Of a DNA stretch of 64,000 nt, positions 25,900-37,414 are shown piece after piece (the stretch's first letter is position 1; every line of letters begins with the position of its first letter). The stretch covers positions 775,706-839,705 of the forward strand of contig VZRZ01003083.1 of assembly GCA_013398175.1 (NCBI GenBank). Direction: 5' to 3'. Both the position numbers and the translations under genes were made by a program. A model generated the notes under the pieces. It did not search any database, had not been told where the DNA came from, and saw only the letters and a program-made list of their open reading frames with translations. This DNA is from Climacteris rufus (lineage: Eukaryota; Chordata; Aves; Passeriformes; Climacteridae).

Positions 25900-28800
25900 T
25901 TCCCCCTGTAGTGTCAGTCTATCTCCATATTCTGGCCAGGAATATATTAGTTGCATGTTACTTCCTGTGTTTGCAGGGAATAACTATGCCTTTACTTCTA
26001 TCCTGACAAATCATGGCCTCTTTGACCTCAATTTGTTGTGCTGCTATCAATTTCTTATTGATACAGCTGCTGTCATGCTACTCCTATGGCTGATATTTTG
26101 GTAAGAAGAAGCAACAAAAAAGAAGTAACAAAAACTCAGGGCCTGATTCAGTTTGCTTTAAATATAATTTTTTGAGCTCGAAGAGTGATCCGTCTCTGTG
26201 TTAGAAGAGTTGGGTTATAGACCTGCACTAGTGCTAAGAGCTTCATGCCTCATATATGGGTCTACAAAATTGCATCATAACACATCTCTGCAAGTGGAGA
26301 AAAAAGGAGTGGCACTGGTGTGTCACAGAGCCTGAAGGTCTGAGCTTTTTAAAACTGACTCATAGAAAGTCCTTGTTCTGTGGCACAGTCCTGCTATGTG
26401 GAGCTAAGATCGAACTTGACACCACAGTAGCAAAAGGTCCAAATTCAAAAGGCAACCACTCTTTAGAAGCATTTTCTTTTCTTGTTTGGTGTGTTTTTAT
26501 ATGGATCAGAGGAACTTCAGAGCTCTAGCTGGCTGAGAGTTCTGCCTGCAGATGAGTGGATGGCTAGATTAGTACTTAAGTAGTAGCTGATTTTGATATA
26601 ATTTCAAGCTCAATAAAAGGCTGTATTGTCACATACCCCTGTGATTTTAATAAAACAAACATGCAGCACAGTGCTAAGAGCTGCAATGCTGCCTGCATTA
26701 CTCATGTTCAGTGAAGTGCAAAGATAAAAAGACATCCTTTGTGCCTACCAGAAATCCTCATGGAGTTTTATTTTTCTGTATTAGAGTGAATACAAGAGGT
26801 AGAGCATAACTCCCCAAAAAACAAGATATCTGGGAAAAAAAGGCTGCATATGTTTCTGTCACTGTATCGTGCTCATTTTAATGTCTCTAAACTTGAAGAT
26901 GTGACCCAGAATTTTTTACAATCAACAGTAGTCAACATTTTTATTTCAGAATGTGCTTGTCTATCTGGATCCTTATTGGTGCAATCCATTGAGCTCAGTG
27001 CAACTCAGGGAAACAAGGCAAGTGTGGCTGAAACTTATACCTGTCCAAACTGGCTTCAAACTGGGGAGCACAGTGAAGGGATGACTTCTGTGGTCCCATA
27101 GCCATGCTGTCAGTTTGTGTTAGGCTGTTTGCTCCCTTCACTCTGTTCCTACCTTCAGAGGCATGCCTTTTAAATGAAAGAGCTGGGGTGAACACTACAC
27201 TTCCGACGATGAAAGCTTCATGCAACACTGTGAATACTAGGAAAGTCCCTATACATCCGTGGAGGTAAAGTCCTTTTCATTCAATGCAGAGACAGAGGTA
27301 GGGTCCGTGGTCTGAGACAGCTGCCTGCATCTCTGTTAAGAGCATTTGGAATGCGTCCTTTACCCTGATGGGAGTAATTTCCATGAGGAAACTGTATCTG
27401 TTTTCTGGTCCAGAGCAGGCTTTTCTCAGTAAAACCAGTCACCAGTCTCTGCTGGAAACATGTCAAGCAGAACCCCTGTGTGAGGCGTATCAGCAATGAA
27501 GGGAAGAAGAAATTAAGAAGCACATCCACATGGTGTTTTCCTTGACAGTCACTACACTCAATTATGGAAGTAACAGTCACTGGAGTGAGATTAAGGGAAC
27601 TTGACAGCTGACATCCTGTTTGGACTTCGCAATATTTCATTGCACTTCTTACATCTTCAGTATTGTTATTTTACCCTTTCATGTCCATCTCACCTACTGC
27701 ACTGGCCTGATATCCATGGTTCAGCAGTTCAGTTCAGTCCCACTTGTCTTCACAGGTGTGAACGGGACACCCAGCCTGCATGTACTGCCATCCATCTGCA
27801 GGAAAACTATTGCACCTTCTCTCCTTCTCTCTGTACTCTTTAACATGGAAAGGAGAAAAGGAGAGCTTTGTGATCATGAAACATTCTTACATGTAGACAG
27901 ATGTAAATAGAGATCCATAATTAAGGAATGGTAAGAAAGTTGCAAAGTCAAGCACTGAGAATTTAGAAAATGCCAGCATCAGAAATGCTAATGCAATCTT
28001 AATTTGCTCTGCTAGTGAATACATATTATAAAGTCTTTAGTTATGCAGCCATATCTTATTTTATTTCTAAGACCCTGTGTTAGTCTGTGTGCAGGGCAGT
28101 GAGTGTTTTCTTCCTGAGTTACTCCGCAATACCCTCTTTTCCCTCATGACTCAATGGGTAAGATTAGCCTTTCAGTTACCATTTGTCGATCAAACCTGAA
28201 CACAAACTGGAATATTTCCCTTTCCTCTAGGGTTCTCACCACTTTCGTGTTTCTGTGTTGCAAAACCAGTTAATGTTTACTCTGGTAAAGTGAGACACTA
28301 AATTTGTGTGCAGTGACAAAATTTAACACTAGCAGTCAATGCCCATGCCCCAGTTGTAAAGCACTCTGTTTGAACCTTTTGGTGATGGAAGGATTTCCAA
28401 AGTACAACTTGCAGAGTAACAGCATCTCCAGATTCCTAAAATTTTTAGGAGGGACATGGTGGAGACAGGTAATAGCAGAATCAAAATCTAACCTAATCAC
28501 ATAAATGGATTAGAGGAATAATTTCAGTTAAGGAAAGTGAAGTAACCCAAAATTATTACAAAAATTGTTCCATAAACATAATGTTGTTGAAGTCTGTGTT
28601 TATTGCAGTCCATGTTTGTTGTCTTATGATGATTTCTCTATCAAATACACTGTTTATAAGTAGCACTGAAGTATTCAATAAATACACTAAAATCTCACCC
28701 AGATGAGCAAGATGGATTCTCTCTGGCTCCAACATTACTGTCACTAATAGGCTCTGAGAGTGGAGTTTTATTAAGCTTCTGTTGACAATTTATTTAGCAC

Positions 28801-30460
28801 ACTGAAGCTTGTTTTCCCCTCTTATGGCTGTTTGGGCAAGCCTAAAGGGATCAGAAGTTCCTGAACATCATTACTTGGTGAGTGGGACTCTAAGTAAGAA
28901 TGGGGAATATAGTATTTCAGAACAACCGGCACTGGGAGCAATTTCCTAGTTCAGGTGGGATTCATCTTACTTCTCTTTCCTCCTCTGAATCTGGGATAAC
29001 TGATTAAGGCAAACTTTAGGCTCCCAGAGAGCAAGAAGTTAACCAAGCACAAGTCATCCTTTCTGTGTTAGGCATTTTATAAAGCACCTGTCTTTATCTT
29101 TTGACTATAGGGTAAACTTTGAGATTAGATGAGATGTATAACATTTGGATAGTTCAAACTTGGAGAGAGAAATCTCTCCTAGGGGCCTGATAGAGACTAC
29201 TTCACGGTTACTTTTTTTTGATTCAAAGGGCTAGGACATGGTTCATCACATGGTTTCATCACATTCCACCTTTACTTGTATAATATCTAGCCTTTACTCA
29301 TATGGGAGGAATGAATCAGATTTACTGGAACCTGAAACTTTCTATTACACATAAGCATGGTATAGGTCTCAAATCACTTTTTATTGGACAGCAAAATGTC
29401 ATTAACTGTATTAGTGAGGAGGAAAGAGAAAGAGGAAAAGCTCTTCACACTGATGCTGCAGCTGCTTCAGTTCAGTGTTAACTCTGTCAGACTTTGCTAT
29501 TGTCCTGTATAACTAGAGAAGTTAAAAATACAGTCATAAGCATACCTGTCTGCACTCTGCTTTCAGTAACAAGGAAAGAATGAGGTCCTTTTACCCTTCA
29601 TCCCCAGCTTTCTTTCATACACATGTAGTCATGGTACACATGTTTTTTACCCTTCAGGCTGGTGATGAAAATACGAAAAACTCAAGAGAAAATCACCTGG
29701 AGGACCACGCAGATCTTCACACAAAGGAGAGCCTATGTTGTGTCTGACAGCCTCTTCTTTTTTCTTTGTTCTGACAGATGAATATGTTGTGGCATAAAAG
29801 TTGGGAACTGAGAATGAAATCAAGAAGAAGACAGAGAGGAAAAAGAACAGTCTGAATGAAAAAACTTAGTGATTGATAAAATAATGTAATATTACAGTGT
29901 TCACAGGAAAGATCTCTTAAAAATGAAAATATTAATGACTTCAGAACTGCGTCATTTTAATATGTGAAAATAGAACTGCCTTGAAAAGGAAAGCTAAAGA
30001 CAGATTATATATCCAAAGTCTGTTTAAGAAAGAACATTTTTTTTATTCCAGACTGGGGGTTCATAACTCTCCAAGATTAGTGAACTCTGTCAGGGTTGTA
30101 AGACGTCAACAGTTAAGTTACAGGAGCTGCTGTCAAGTGCATTCTATAGATTTTAATTTCTTTTTCTTACCTCTGACAATCTATAACAGCTCTTTTGAGG
30201 TTCAAGAAAACAACATTTCCCTTCTGGGATTATGCTCAAGCAGGTAGCACACATAGCTGATCCCCTTTTCCCTCATCCCCACAATGACTCATTCATCACA
30301 TCAGAGAGACTGAATGTCTCTAATTTATGTTCATTCCTTCTGAACACAGTATTATTACTGATGTCAGCAGAGACAGAGTAAGAGAGAGAGAAAACCCTAT
30401 AGAGAAGAACATGTCCAAAATGGAGAGAATTTAAGAACAGGGAGCCAAGTTCACTTCCCC
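25900..30460. other. Unique-looking non-coding DNA
   Basis: No gene or named repeat was recognised. A good-looking acceptor (pyrimidine tract ending CTGACAG at 29778) is followed by a 25-codon frame from ATG and then a stop. With no donor and no family match I do not call an exon. Confidence 0.5.
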
Positions 30461-30464
30461 TTCA

Positions 30465-30595
30465 GAGAACTTTGCTGCATTATTGGTTCTGTCATAGACT
30501 TTGAGCATTTGTAGTCACATAACCTCTCGGTGCCTCTGTTTCCTCCTATAAAGCAGTGTTTTCTTAATAACAACGATGATAATTTACAATACTGA
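30465..30595 (+). mobile_element. MIR-like ancient SINE relic
   Basis: The segment around 30514-30560 (GTCACATAACCTCTCGG, then CCTCTGTTTCCTCCTATAAA) follows the conserved 3' half of MIR-type SINEs: AGTCACTTAACCTCTCTGAGCCTCAGTTTCCTC in general form, then an ATAATAAT-like stretch. MIR-type SINEs are found across amniotes. It is strongly diverged, has no target-site duplication that I can see, and its ends are approximate. Confidence 0.6.
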
Positions 30596-30599
30596 TAAT

Positions 30600-33500
30600 T
30601 TGGACAGTTTTTTTACTATTGTTTTTCTACTATTGTAACTGGGGACTCTCTAGACAGAGGGCTGATAACCCTCTATGTAGAGAAGGGATATGAATAGCAG
30701 ACACTGAAGAAACTGTGGTTTTTTTTTTAACTTCCTAAATGAATTGACACAGATTGCATGCACACAGCCCTTTCTGGATTATTATCAGCTAACAGCAATA
30801 AGGTAGAGTTTTAATTGTATATTCATTGACAGAAAACAAGTTGGAAGGTTTTGTGCTCTTGCACCTGGGGAAAGTGAAGCACTTGTATTGGATAACCAAA
30901 GCTTACACTACTGCAACTGGGGAACAGAAATACTATCACTGATCACAGTGTAACTGCATGGCTCTCTTGTGAATAGTGAGCTGCTGATAAAAATTTTCTT
31001 GCCAAAATATCATCCAATAATTTTGAAAAACAAACTGTTCTGAAGCAATCACAATCTGGTAGTGGTTGTCTCTACAAAACACAGAGAGAAGACCATCAGG
31101 CAAATTATTTACCAGTAATTATTCTATCAGATTTACTAAGAAATTATGTCCCAGATCTTCTCCCTCTCTCCCTGTCCAACTAACATAAGGGTCATGACAC
31201 TTGGCATGCAGTTCGTTGAAACAATGACCTAACACAGCTTCATCTTATAGAACATTACTCCACCGTGCCCAGCCTCTCTTCCCTCCAAGTACTGTCAGAA
31301 TGAAAAGAATAAAAGGTATTGGAATGGAGAGAACAAAAAAGAGATTGCAGTAAAGAAGAAAAGGGAAGTCATCTGCTGGGATTTGCAACAAGAGAAGGGA
31401 ATCAAGGACGTCAAGAGAAATAGCAGAACTGTTGTCTCACTGACTTCTCAGAGACATGCAAACAGTGCTCAGGACACAGAAAGTCAAGACTAAAGTGCAG
31501 AGGTCTCTGAAATCAAAGTTTTAGGCACAGGGATGGATTTAAATTTGTCATCTGCACTGTATTGCACCTGCCCCTTAATGAGTGTGACAAGACAAGGATG
31601 CTCCCAGTAAACAGCTGCTGCTACTCTGACAGCTTCCAGGATGCTGTGGTGTTTTCCTCCTCCCTTCTGGAGCTACAGGCTGCCTCAGGCACTGAGCATG
31701 AGAAGACGCTGGTCTGCATGTGCTTCTCTGCTCATTAGAGACAGCCTGACATTCTGCAGTGAGTGCCAGCTTCCTGCTGTCCCCTATCCCTGGGTTTATT
31801 AGCATTTCATTTCGGAGCCTGAGAGCACTTCAGAGGCTCCTTGTTTGAGCAGTGAGGGCTATAAATGGTACATATTAAAAAAAGAAAGGCACAGGGACAA
31901 TTGTCTGGCCCCGGTTTTTCTACATCCTTGTCAGCTGGATGAGTTCTTGTTAGTTCCCAAGACTGAGATGATATTGCAGGTATTAATTGCTATAAGGAAT
32001 ATGCTGATAACTAAATGCTCTCCTGTAAGCACTTTGGAACTGCAGCTGATTTAATGCATGGCTGCTGATAGATGTTTCTGGGGTCAACAGGTTTCAGCTT
32101 AATTTCCAGATCACAGGAGGCTGTGTGTGACTGAGCACTCTGGCTGCTTCCAAGCTGAGCACTTGTAGTGATCCATGAGTTCTCTACTCAAAGCTGAAGA
32201 TATTGACATTAGTGCAGTTGTGATGGTGCTTAAATAAAGCCATCAGATAGAAAAAAAATGTCACTGGTGAGGTTGCCATGCACTCACAAGGACTTAAAAC
32301 TGCAGTGGTAAAACAGGGCTGATTTCAGAGATGTGTTAAAACTCAGTGCATCTACTGCAAATATGATTTTATTATTTAAGTCAAAACATTGCAACGGCTA
32401 ATTTGGTACATGTAACAGAGTTATTGGAGAGACGAAGGAGTCCTCTGAGATATTTGAACTGAACTGTGATCTGGGTACAGCCTTGGGAGTCCTTGACGGC
32501 AAAGCTGTTGAAGGGTCTGAAATCAGAAGTCTTACAACATTTGTAAAACTAACAGGTGAAATATAGAAAAAAAGTAACACTCCCTTAAGTCTTTGTGTCC
32601 CCTATACCCTGAGTTGTGCAACACCCTCTATGTTGGTAACCGTCAGCTTTCACTGTGACAAGCTATGCTAACATATCCATGGGTACTGTAAATCACCAAA
32701 AGAAATGTAAACCTGAACATCAGGCACAAAAATTGATTTGTTTCTTTCTGAGCTGAAAGAACACTGCACAGTTAAATCATAGACCGTTGTCTCTGCTGGG
32801 ACCAGCTGGGGATGTCCCCATTGGTTGTTCACTGCTTGATTCCCTGCTTACATGTGGTATGGGAAAGTCTCTGCTCTGAGAAGGAGACCTGACATTAGGC
32901 AAGGCAAATGAGGCAGAGAATGGAAAAGTTGCTGTTTTGCCATCGTTGTTCTTTGAATGATACAGAGTGCAAGTTACAGTAGTTATCATTATCTGTATGC
33001 CAATGTCCATGAAGTCCTTGAGTTGTTGAGCCTGTCACAGATACAGCATAAATACTCTGCAGCACCGTTCAGCAGAGGATTATTTTGTGCCTAGCTGAGT
33101 TTGCCTGTGAGGTTCCTTTCCTCTCCTTTTCCTAAGCTCTTGACTGGGCTCTGAGTTTACCACAGAAGGTTTGCAATCTGCAGCTGTCACAATAAGTTTT
33201 GCATTGTCTGCAAATATCTGTATCCTTCATATCCCTCCTGCCAGCCAACTGCCTGCTGTGTATGCTTTATGGAGATTTCTATGTTTTCATCCTTTTCTGC
33301 TTAGCGAACATGTTTGTCCTGGCCCGTCCTAACAATTGCAGTGCTGAATAGCTGTAATGAAATACATAGAGAGAAAGGCATTCAGTTCTTCTTTGGGACC
33401 TGTAGCTTAACTCGTCATTGCTGGTATTTCTAGGTCATTATTAGTGACTATAAACGTGCAGGAAGAAAATGTAGAGAGTTGTATGTGTTATTTCCTCTGG

Positions 33501-34070
33501 AGATCTCCTCACAGAGGGGAGCAGTGGGGACTGTCTGGAAAAATACAGGACCTCCACCTCTCAGTGATTCCCACAGAGAGCTGCAAGGAAGAGCAAAGCA
33601 CTTGCTCTTGGGAAAACTTGTTTTCCCCACAGTTGTCCTCCTGAGCATCTCAGCTTCTTGTCCCTCAGGCCACCACCCTCTCATGTTAAGAGGAAAAGTA
33701 AAAGGGAACCATGCTCAGTTACCTAGGTTGAAGGGAGACAATGCAAAAGGGACACTGAAGAATCCAGCAGGGATGAGAGAATAAAAGCACATCAGCAGAA
33801 GAAAATTGGGGTATATTACAATAGGATTTTTCTAAGGACAGAAGAATGTATGAAGGATACCTAAGAGTGAAGCATTCTGTAGGGAGGAAGGGAGTTATGT
33901 GTGTATGAAGGACATCCACTGATGAACAGGGGGGGTGCAAGGTGTATGTAAGGAGGAGTGGTGACAGAAAGGGATGAAGTAGGAGGTAGGGGCTGAATAC
34001 AAAGAGTGAGTATTGGAGTTTCCTATTGTGGTAGAAATATGGGTATATTTCTATGGATATATTTTTATAT
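30600..34070. other. Unique-looking non-coding DNA
   Basis: No gene was recognised. A short inverted repeat (7-bp arms GGGAAAA/TTTTCCC, 4-base loop) lies at 33610-33627. Purine-rich sequence occupies about 33840-34010. Frames on both strands overlap and lack domains. Confidence 0.5.
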
Positions 34071-34072
34071 TT

Positions 34073-34104
34073 CATCCCAGCTCCAGATATGTGGAGCTGG
34101 GATG
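34073..34104 (+). other. Perfect 13-bp hairpin with 6-base loop
   Basis: The left arm CATCCCAGCTCCA (34073-34085) and right arm TGGAGCTGGGATG (34092-34104) are exact reverse complements around the loop GATATG. Flanking bases do not extend the stem, so it is too short for a normal microRNA precursor and is not followed by a T run. It may be a mutational inverted repeat (template switch) or a structured element. Confidence 0.9.
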
Positions 34105-36055
34105 GGTGGAAACTGGGATGAGAGAAGCCACGGCAAGCAGAGTATTAGTAGGTAAGGGATATCTATGTATGTGTCTATGTATGTCTTACCTGCAAGAACA
34201 GGATGTCCCTTGAAGTGTTGCAAAATTGTCTCTACCATCTATGAGAAAAGAAAGGTCTGGGGAAGTAAAAATAGTACACCACCCTCCCCCTCATTTAAAA
34301 AGAACCTGGCTCTGGGAGTAGTTTGTACTCACAGGTTTGACAAAGCTTGAAAGAAAACAAGGGCTCAATAACTTTATTGATCAGCCCATGCTGAAACCTG
34401 CTGCAGGCGGTGTTGCATGTTAAGCTGAAAGGGCTGATGCTCAGCTGTGAGCTGCTGGCCCAGACAGAGGTCAGTACCACCAGATTCTGCCAGTCGTGCT
34501 TCCAAAACAGAGCCCAGCCTAGGGGTTGGCCAGGTGTCAGTGCCGCTCTGGCAGTGAGAGGGCACAGGGGAATGCTGGAGCAGGCTCTGTGCTTAATTTC
34601 TGCAATTTTATGGGCATGTGCTGTTGCTCACCTGGGGGAAGGCAGGGAAACCACTGCTTTCTGCTGAGAGCTCAAAGTGCTTGTGTTTGAGACTCCCTTT
34701 CCTGCTCATCCGCTAGGGGACAAGCTGTTTTCTTTGACCTCCCTCAGCCTTCTGCTTACTTGGGGATTGATTAAAAAATATATAATCCTTTAAAAGGGCA
34801 TTTTTAAAAAAAGGAGAGTCAATGTAATTATTACACAGGAACCTTGCATTTTTGCATGGCTGTCTGCATTTGGCAGCTACATTTTCATATATAATGTTTA
34901 ACTGGGAAACTAGCCAGGGATTTGGGATCTCTTTTGACGCAGTTCAGTTTATATAGCATGAGTATAGGGATGATTCATAAGTGTTTGGGAAGAAAGCAAT
35001 TATGAGGAGCTAACTATGAAGGCAATCAAACATATAAATGGAAAAATTTCCTTGAATAGTCACACTCAGAGGTCTTCCTTGACCCCTTTATTTTCTCTGG
35101 CAGGACTGGAAAGTGCTTAGAAGAGACACTATTCTTTCTACCTTGCTAAGCACGCTTTGCCTCTTCTGTCTTTACTTCTTCTAACCTTGCCTGCTGTGGT
35201 TCACTTCTGCTGCATCTATTGCCCTGCCTTCACTGCATTTTTAGGCTCTGCAGGTCATTTTCTCTCACAGTCTTGCCAACAAATCCTGTTTGGTATGCAG
35301 ATATGCTCCAGTCACAAGGAGCTGAAAATATCTTCTAAATGCTGAATTCTATCACAGCACCCAAATTATTAAGATACAAATGTCTCCTTTGTATAAATGG
35401 AAAATGAAGTGACAGAGAATCAAAGCTGTGTGTTGGTGCCTCAGGAAACTCACTGGCACCTGTGCTGTTGTAGCATGCAGTAGGAGAAGAGAGTAAAAGG
35501 AAATCTTGCAGCAATTGAAACAGTGCCAGGAGTAGATTCTGATGGCTAAAGTGGTGACAGTTGTGGTGTGGGGCTATGGTCACTTTGGTGGGGGCTGCCT
35601 GCACCAGGGAAATGAATGAGCTGAGATTCCCCTGCAACCGCTGGTCCTCGCTGTGCTGCTGATTCCCAAAGAGAGCTTTAGTTTTGAATCAAATCAATCT
35701 TCTCTGCTCCTAAGCCTTTGAAAATTGTGTAAAGAAACTCTGTTCTGCCCATTCACCCATGATAGCACAAAGGAAGGCAGGTGTTTAATGAATGTTAATA
35801 AATAACACTTTATTTCCATGGTAACATTTAAGACAGTAGGCAAAGACATTTCAACAAAGACAGATGCCTCCTCTGAAACAGAAGAGTGAAGAAAAATGTA
35901 TTTCACCTAGCTATAAGGACTTGTCCAAACATCTGTTTTGGGAATTTTCTTGCCCTAAATTCCCTCAAGCATCGAAGCGAAATAGAAGGATCTCCAAAGA
36001 AGATTCAACACAACCAAGTGTAAGTCACGCCATGAAATCTTTTTCTCTCTTTCTC
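34105..36055. other. Mostly unique non-coding DNA, possible SINE relic at 35380-35435
   Basis: No gene was recognised. A minus-strand AATAAA (34373-34378) overlaps the stop of a 63-codon minus-strand frame in a relatively GC-rich block (34370-34680), but no gene family is evident. At 35385-35435 the order TAAATGGAAAATGAAG, ACAGAGAATCAAAG resembles a reversed MIR 3' half, weakly. An AT-rich stretch at 34760-34920 looks like the kind of sequence often conserved, but this cannot be judged from one genome. Confidence 0.4.
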
Positions 36056-36060
36056 TCCAG

Positions 36061-36137
36061 TGTCTGCAGACAGAGGGAGGGATCCCATACGACTATCTTC
36101 TCACCCAGGTACTGCACATTAGCTGGGATGGACCCAG
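36061..36137 (+). other. Candidate internal exon, unknown gene
   Basis: A long pyrimidine tract ending CTCTCCAG (to 36060) forms a strong acceptor. A near-consensus donor, CCCAG|GTGAGT, follows at 36138. The 77 bases between are open in two frames. One reads CLQTEGGIPYDYLLTQVLHI and continues SWDGP. I do not recognise a protein family. An earlier possible donor (CACCCAG|GTACTG, at 36108) would give 47 bases. No partner exon was identified within the window. Splice-like pairs also arise by chance in 64 kb, so this is a weak call. It lies about 200 bases upstream of an LTR, which could also matter for transcription. Confidence 0.2.
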
Positions 36138-36499
36138 GTGAGTAGGCTCTGTTCCACCCAGCATTCTTCACCCACACATTTTTGGAATGGTGGTGCACCC
36201 CTACAGCATCCTGTTGGACACTACCATGAATACTGTGCTCTTGCCTACAAAGAAAGCTGATAATACCTAGGGTTTTTGGTCCCCATGGGAATGGTCAGTG
36301 TTTAGGGAAGGCAAACACTTGTGTTCTGTCCAGAGTAGATGTGGTGGTTTGAGAAGTTTGGGGGGGTCTAGCTTTGTGGGTGTGGTAGGGGCCAAAAGAT
36401 GGCTCCTGTAAGGAGCTTCCAGAAGCTCCCACAGCTGTCCAGTCAGGGCCTATCTCTGATGGCTCCTGGGAGATTGATGTGCTGTTTTCCACAGTTGGG

Positions 36500-36542
36500 C
36501 CAATTAGGAAGGACAGAAACGCCTCTGCAACAGTATATTTAA
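36500..36542 (+). promoter_or_regulatory. LTR U3 promoter: CCAAT and TATA boxes
   Basis: CCAAT at 36500-36504 and TATATTTAA at 36534-36542 are 30 bases apart, in the order and spacing of a retroviral U3 promoter. Transcription would be expected to begin around 36565, inside the GC-rich alternating segment at 36558-36573. Whether it is active is unknown. Confidence 0.55.
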
Positions 36543-36557
36543 GAAGCAATCTCTGTA

Positions 36558-36573
36558 GTACGCATGCGCGCGC
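36558..36573 (+). other. 16-base alternating purine-pyrimidine (Z-DNA-prone) segment with 4 CpG
   Basis: GTACGCATGCGCGCGC alternates strictly for 16 bases and carries four CpG in a CpG-poor window. It sits where the LTR transcript would start. Alternating GC/CA sequence is known to favour Z-DNA, and surviving CpG suggest little methylation-driven decay at this spot. Confidence 0.7.
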
Positions 36574-36727
36574 CATGTAGCCCTGTAGTCATGTAGTTAG
36601 TAGATTAGGCAGGGGAGAAGGAGTACAGCAAATAACTAGGAAAAACAACTGAAACATCAGATATGAAAGCCAGCAAACGATGCCAGTCTGCCAAAGAAGA
36701 GAAGCAATGGAGGAGGAGGTTCCTGCA

Positions 36728-36884
36728 NNNNNNNNNNNNNNNNNNNNNNNNNNNNNNNNNNNNNNNNNNNNNNNNNNNNNNNNNNNNNNNNNNNNNNNNN
36801 NNNNNNNNNNNNNNNNNNNNNNNNNNNNNNNNNNNNNNNNNNNNNNNNNNNNNNNNNNNNNNNNNNNNNNNNNNNNNNNNNNNN
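36728..36884. other. Assembly gap, 157 N
   Basis: The run of N lies wholly inside the LTR. The bases at its edges are inverted complements (TCCTGC before, GCAGGA after), so a hairpin or a repeat may have stopped assembly there. The frames of X residues that cross it are meaningless. Confidence 1.
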
Positions 36885-37251
36885 GCAGGAGTCGGTGAGG
36901 TAAAGAAGCTTTGGGTCACCCCCACCCTAAGTGTGGACCAGCCTGATCTGGGAGGAATCTGCGGCGGCAGTTTTGGGCAGGCTGCGTGCCAACTTCTGCA
37001 AACCGTGCCACGGTGCCAAAGGGGAGAGAGAGAGAGACCCCTCCAGGTATAATTGCTAAGAAGAGGAAACACCTAAGCATCTGAGAACTAAACTCATTAG
37101 AGATAAAACCCCCTCCCCGGGTTCCCCTTATGATCTGGGAGGAGAGAGAAGGCTGTGAGGCTTTTGGGGGAGGGGGAGAAGGATGGGAGGGCGGCAGAGA
37201 AAGAATGTTTAGGAGATGTTCCTTTGTTTTTGCTTGCTCCTTTAACTCTGT

Positions 37252-37257
37252 AATAAA
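37252..37257 (+). terminator. LTR polyadenylation signal AATAAA
   Basis: AATAAA lies about 160 bases before the LTR 3' end, followed by a T-rich segment, as expected for the R/U5 boundary of a plus-strand LTR. Confidence 0.55.
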
Positions 37258-37414
37258 TTCACTTTATCACTTAGAAGCACTGACCTTGTCTCAGCCTGAT
37301 TTTGCTCCTCTGCCAGCATTTCTTATCATGTGTTAGTAACACAGTTCAATTCGGAAGGGGGAAAAGAGCAGTTCTAGTGGGGCTTTGGCCATTGGCCAGG
37401 GCTAAACCACTACA

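Larger units (their letters stand above)
36340..37414 (+). mobile_element. Solo LTR, ERVL-like, containing an assembly gap
   Basis: The element starts TGTGGTGGTTTGAG (36340) and ends CTAAACCACTACA (37414). The two ends are inverted complements apart from one or two changes, as in retroviral LTRs. Inside, in order on the + strand, are a CCAAT box (36500-36504), a TATA-like TATATTTAA (36534-36542), a CpG-bearing GC-rich segment, a 157-base run of N, and a polyadenylation signal AATAAA (37252-37257). No internal retroviral genes flank it, so it is most likely a solo LTR left by recombination. The flanking five bases, GTAGA and TTAGG, share only TAG, so a target-site duplication is not demonstrated. 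The N run makes the length (about 1,075 as given) uncertain. Confidence 0.8.

Noticed and set aside
25525..26104. 143- and 173-codon frames rich in RE or SL
   Set aside because: Pure products of the hexamer array and poly-T tract. They contain an N and no non-repetitive domain.
29778..29856. Strong-looking splice acceptor followed by ATG and about 25 codons
   Set aside because: No donor, no partner exon and no recognised family. Such acceptors are common by chance.
35385..35435. Reversed MIR-like words
   Set aside because: Only loose similarity over about 50 bases, not enough to call an element. Mentioned only as a possibility.
36605..37072. Frames of 72-155 codons with long X runs
   Set aside because: They exist only because the 157 N contain no stop codons. 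The flanks are LTR sequence.
37164..37193. G-rich run as a quadruplex
   Set aside because: Two 5-G runs and two 3-G runs, but the middle loop is 8 bases, beyond the usual limit of 7.
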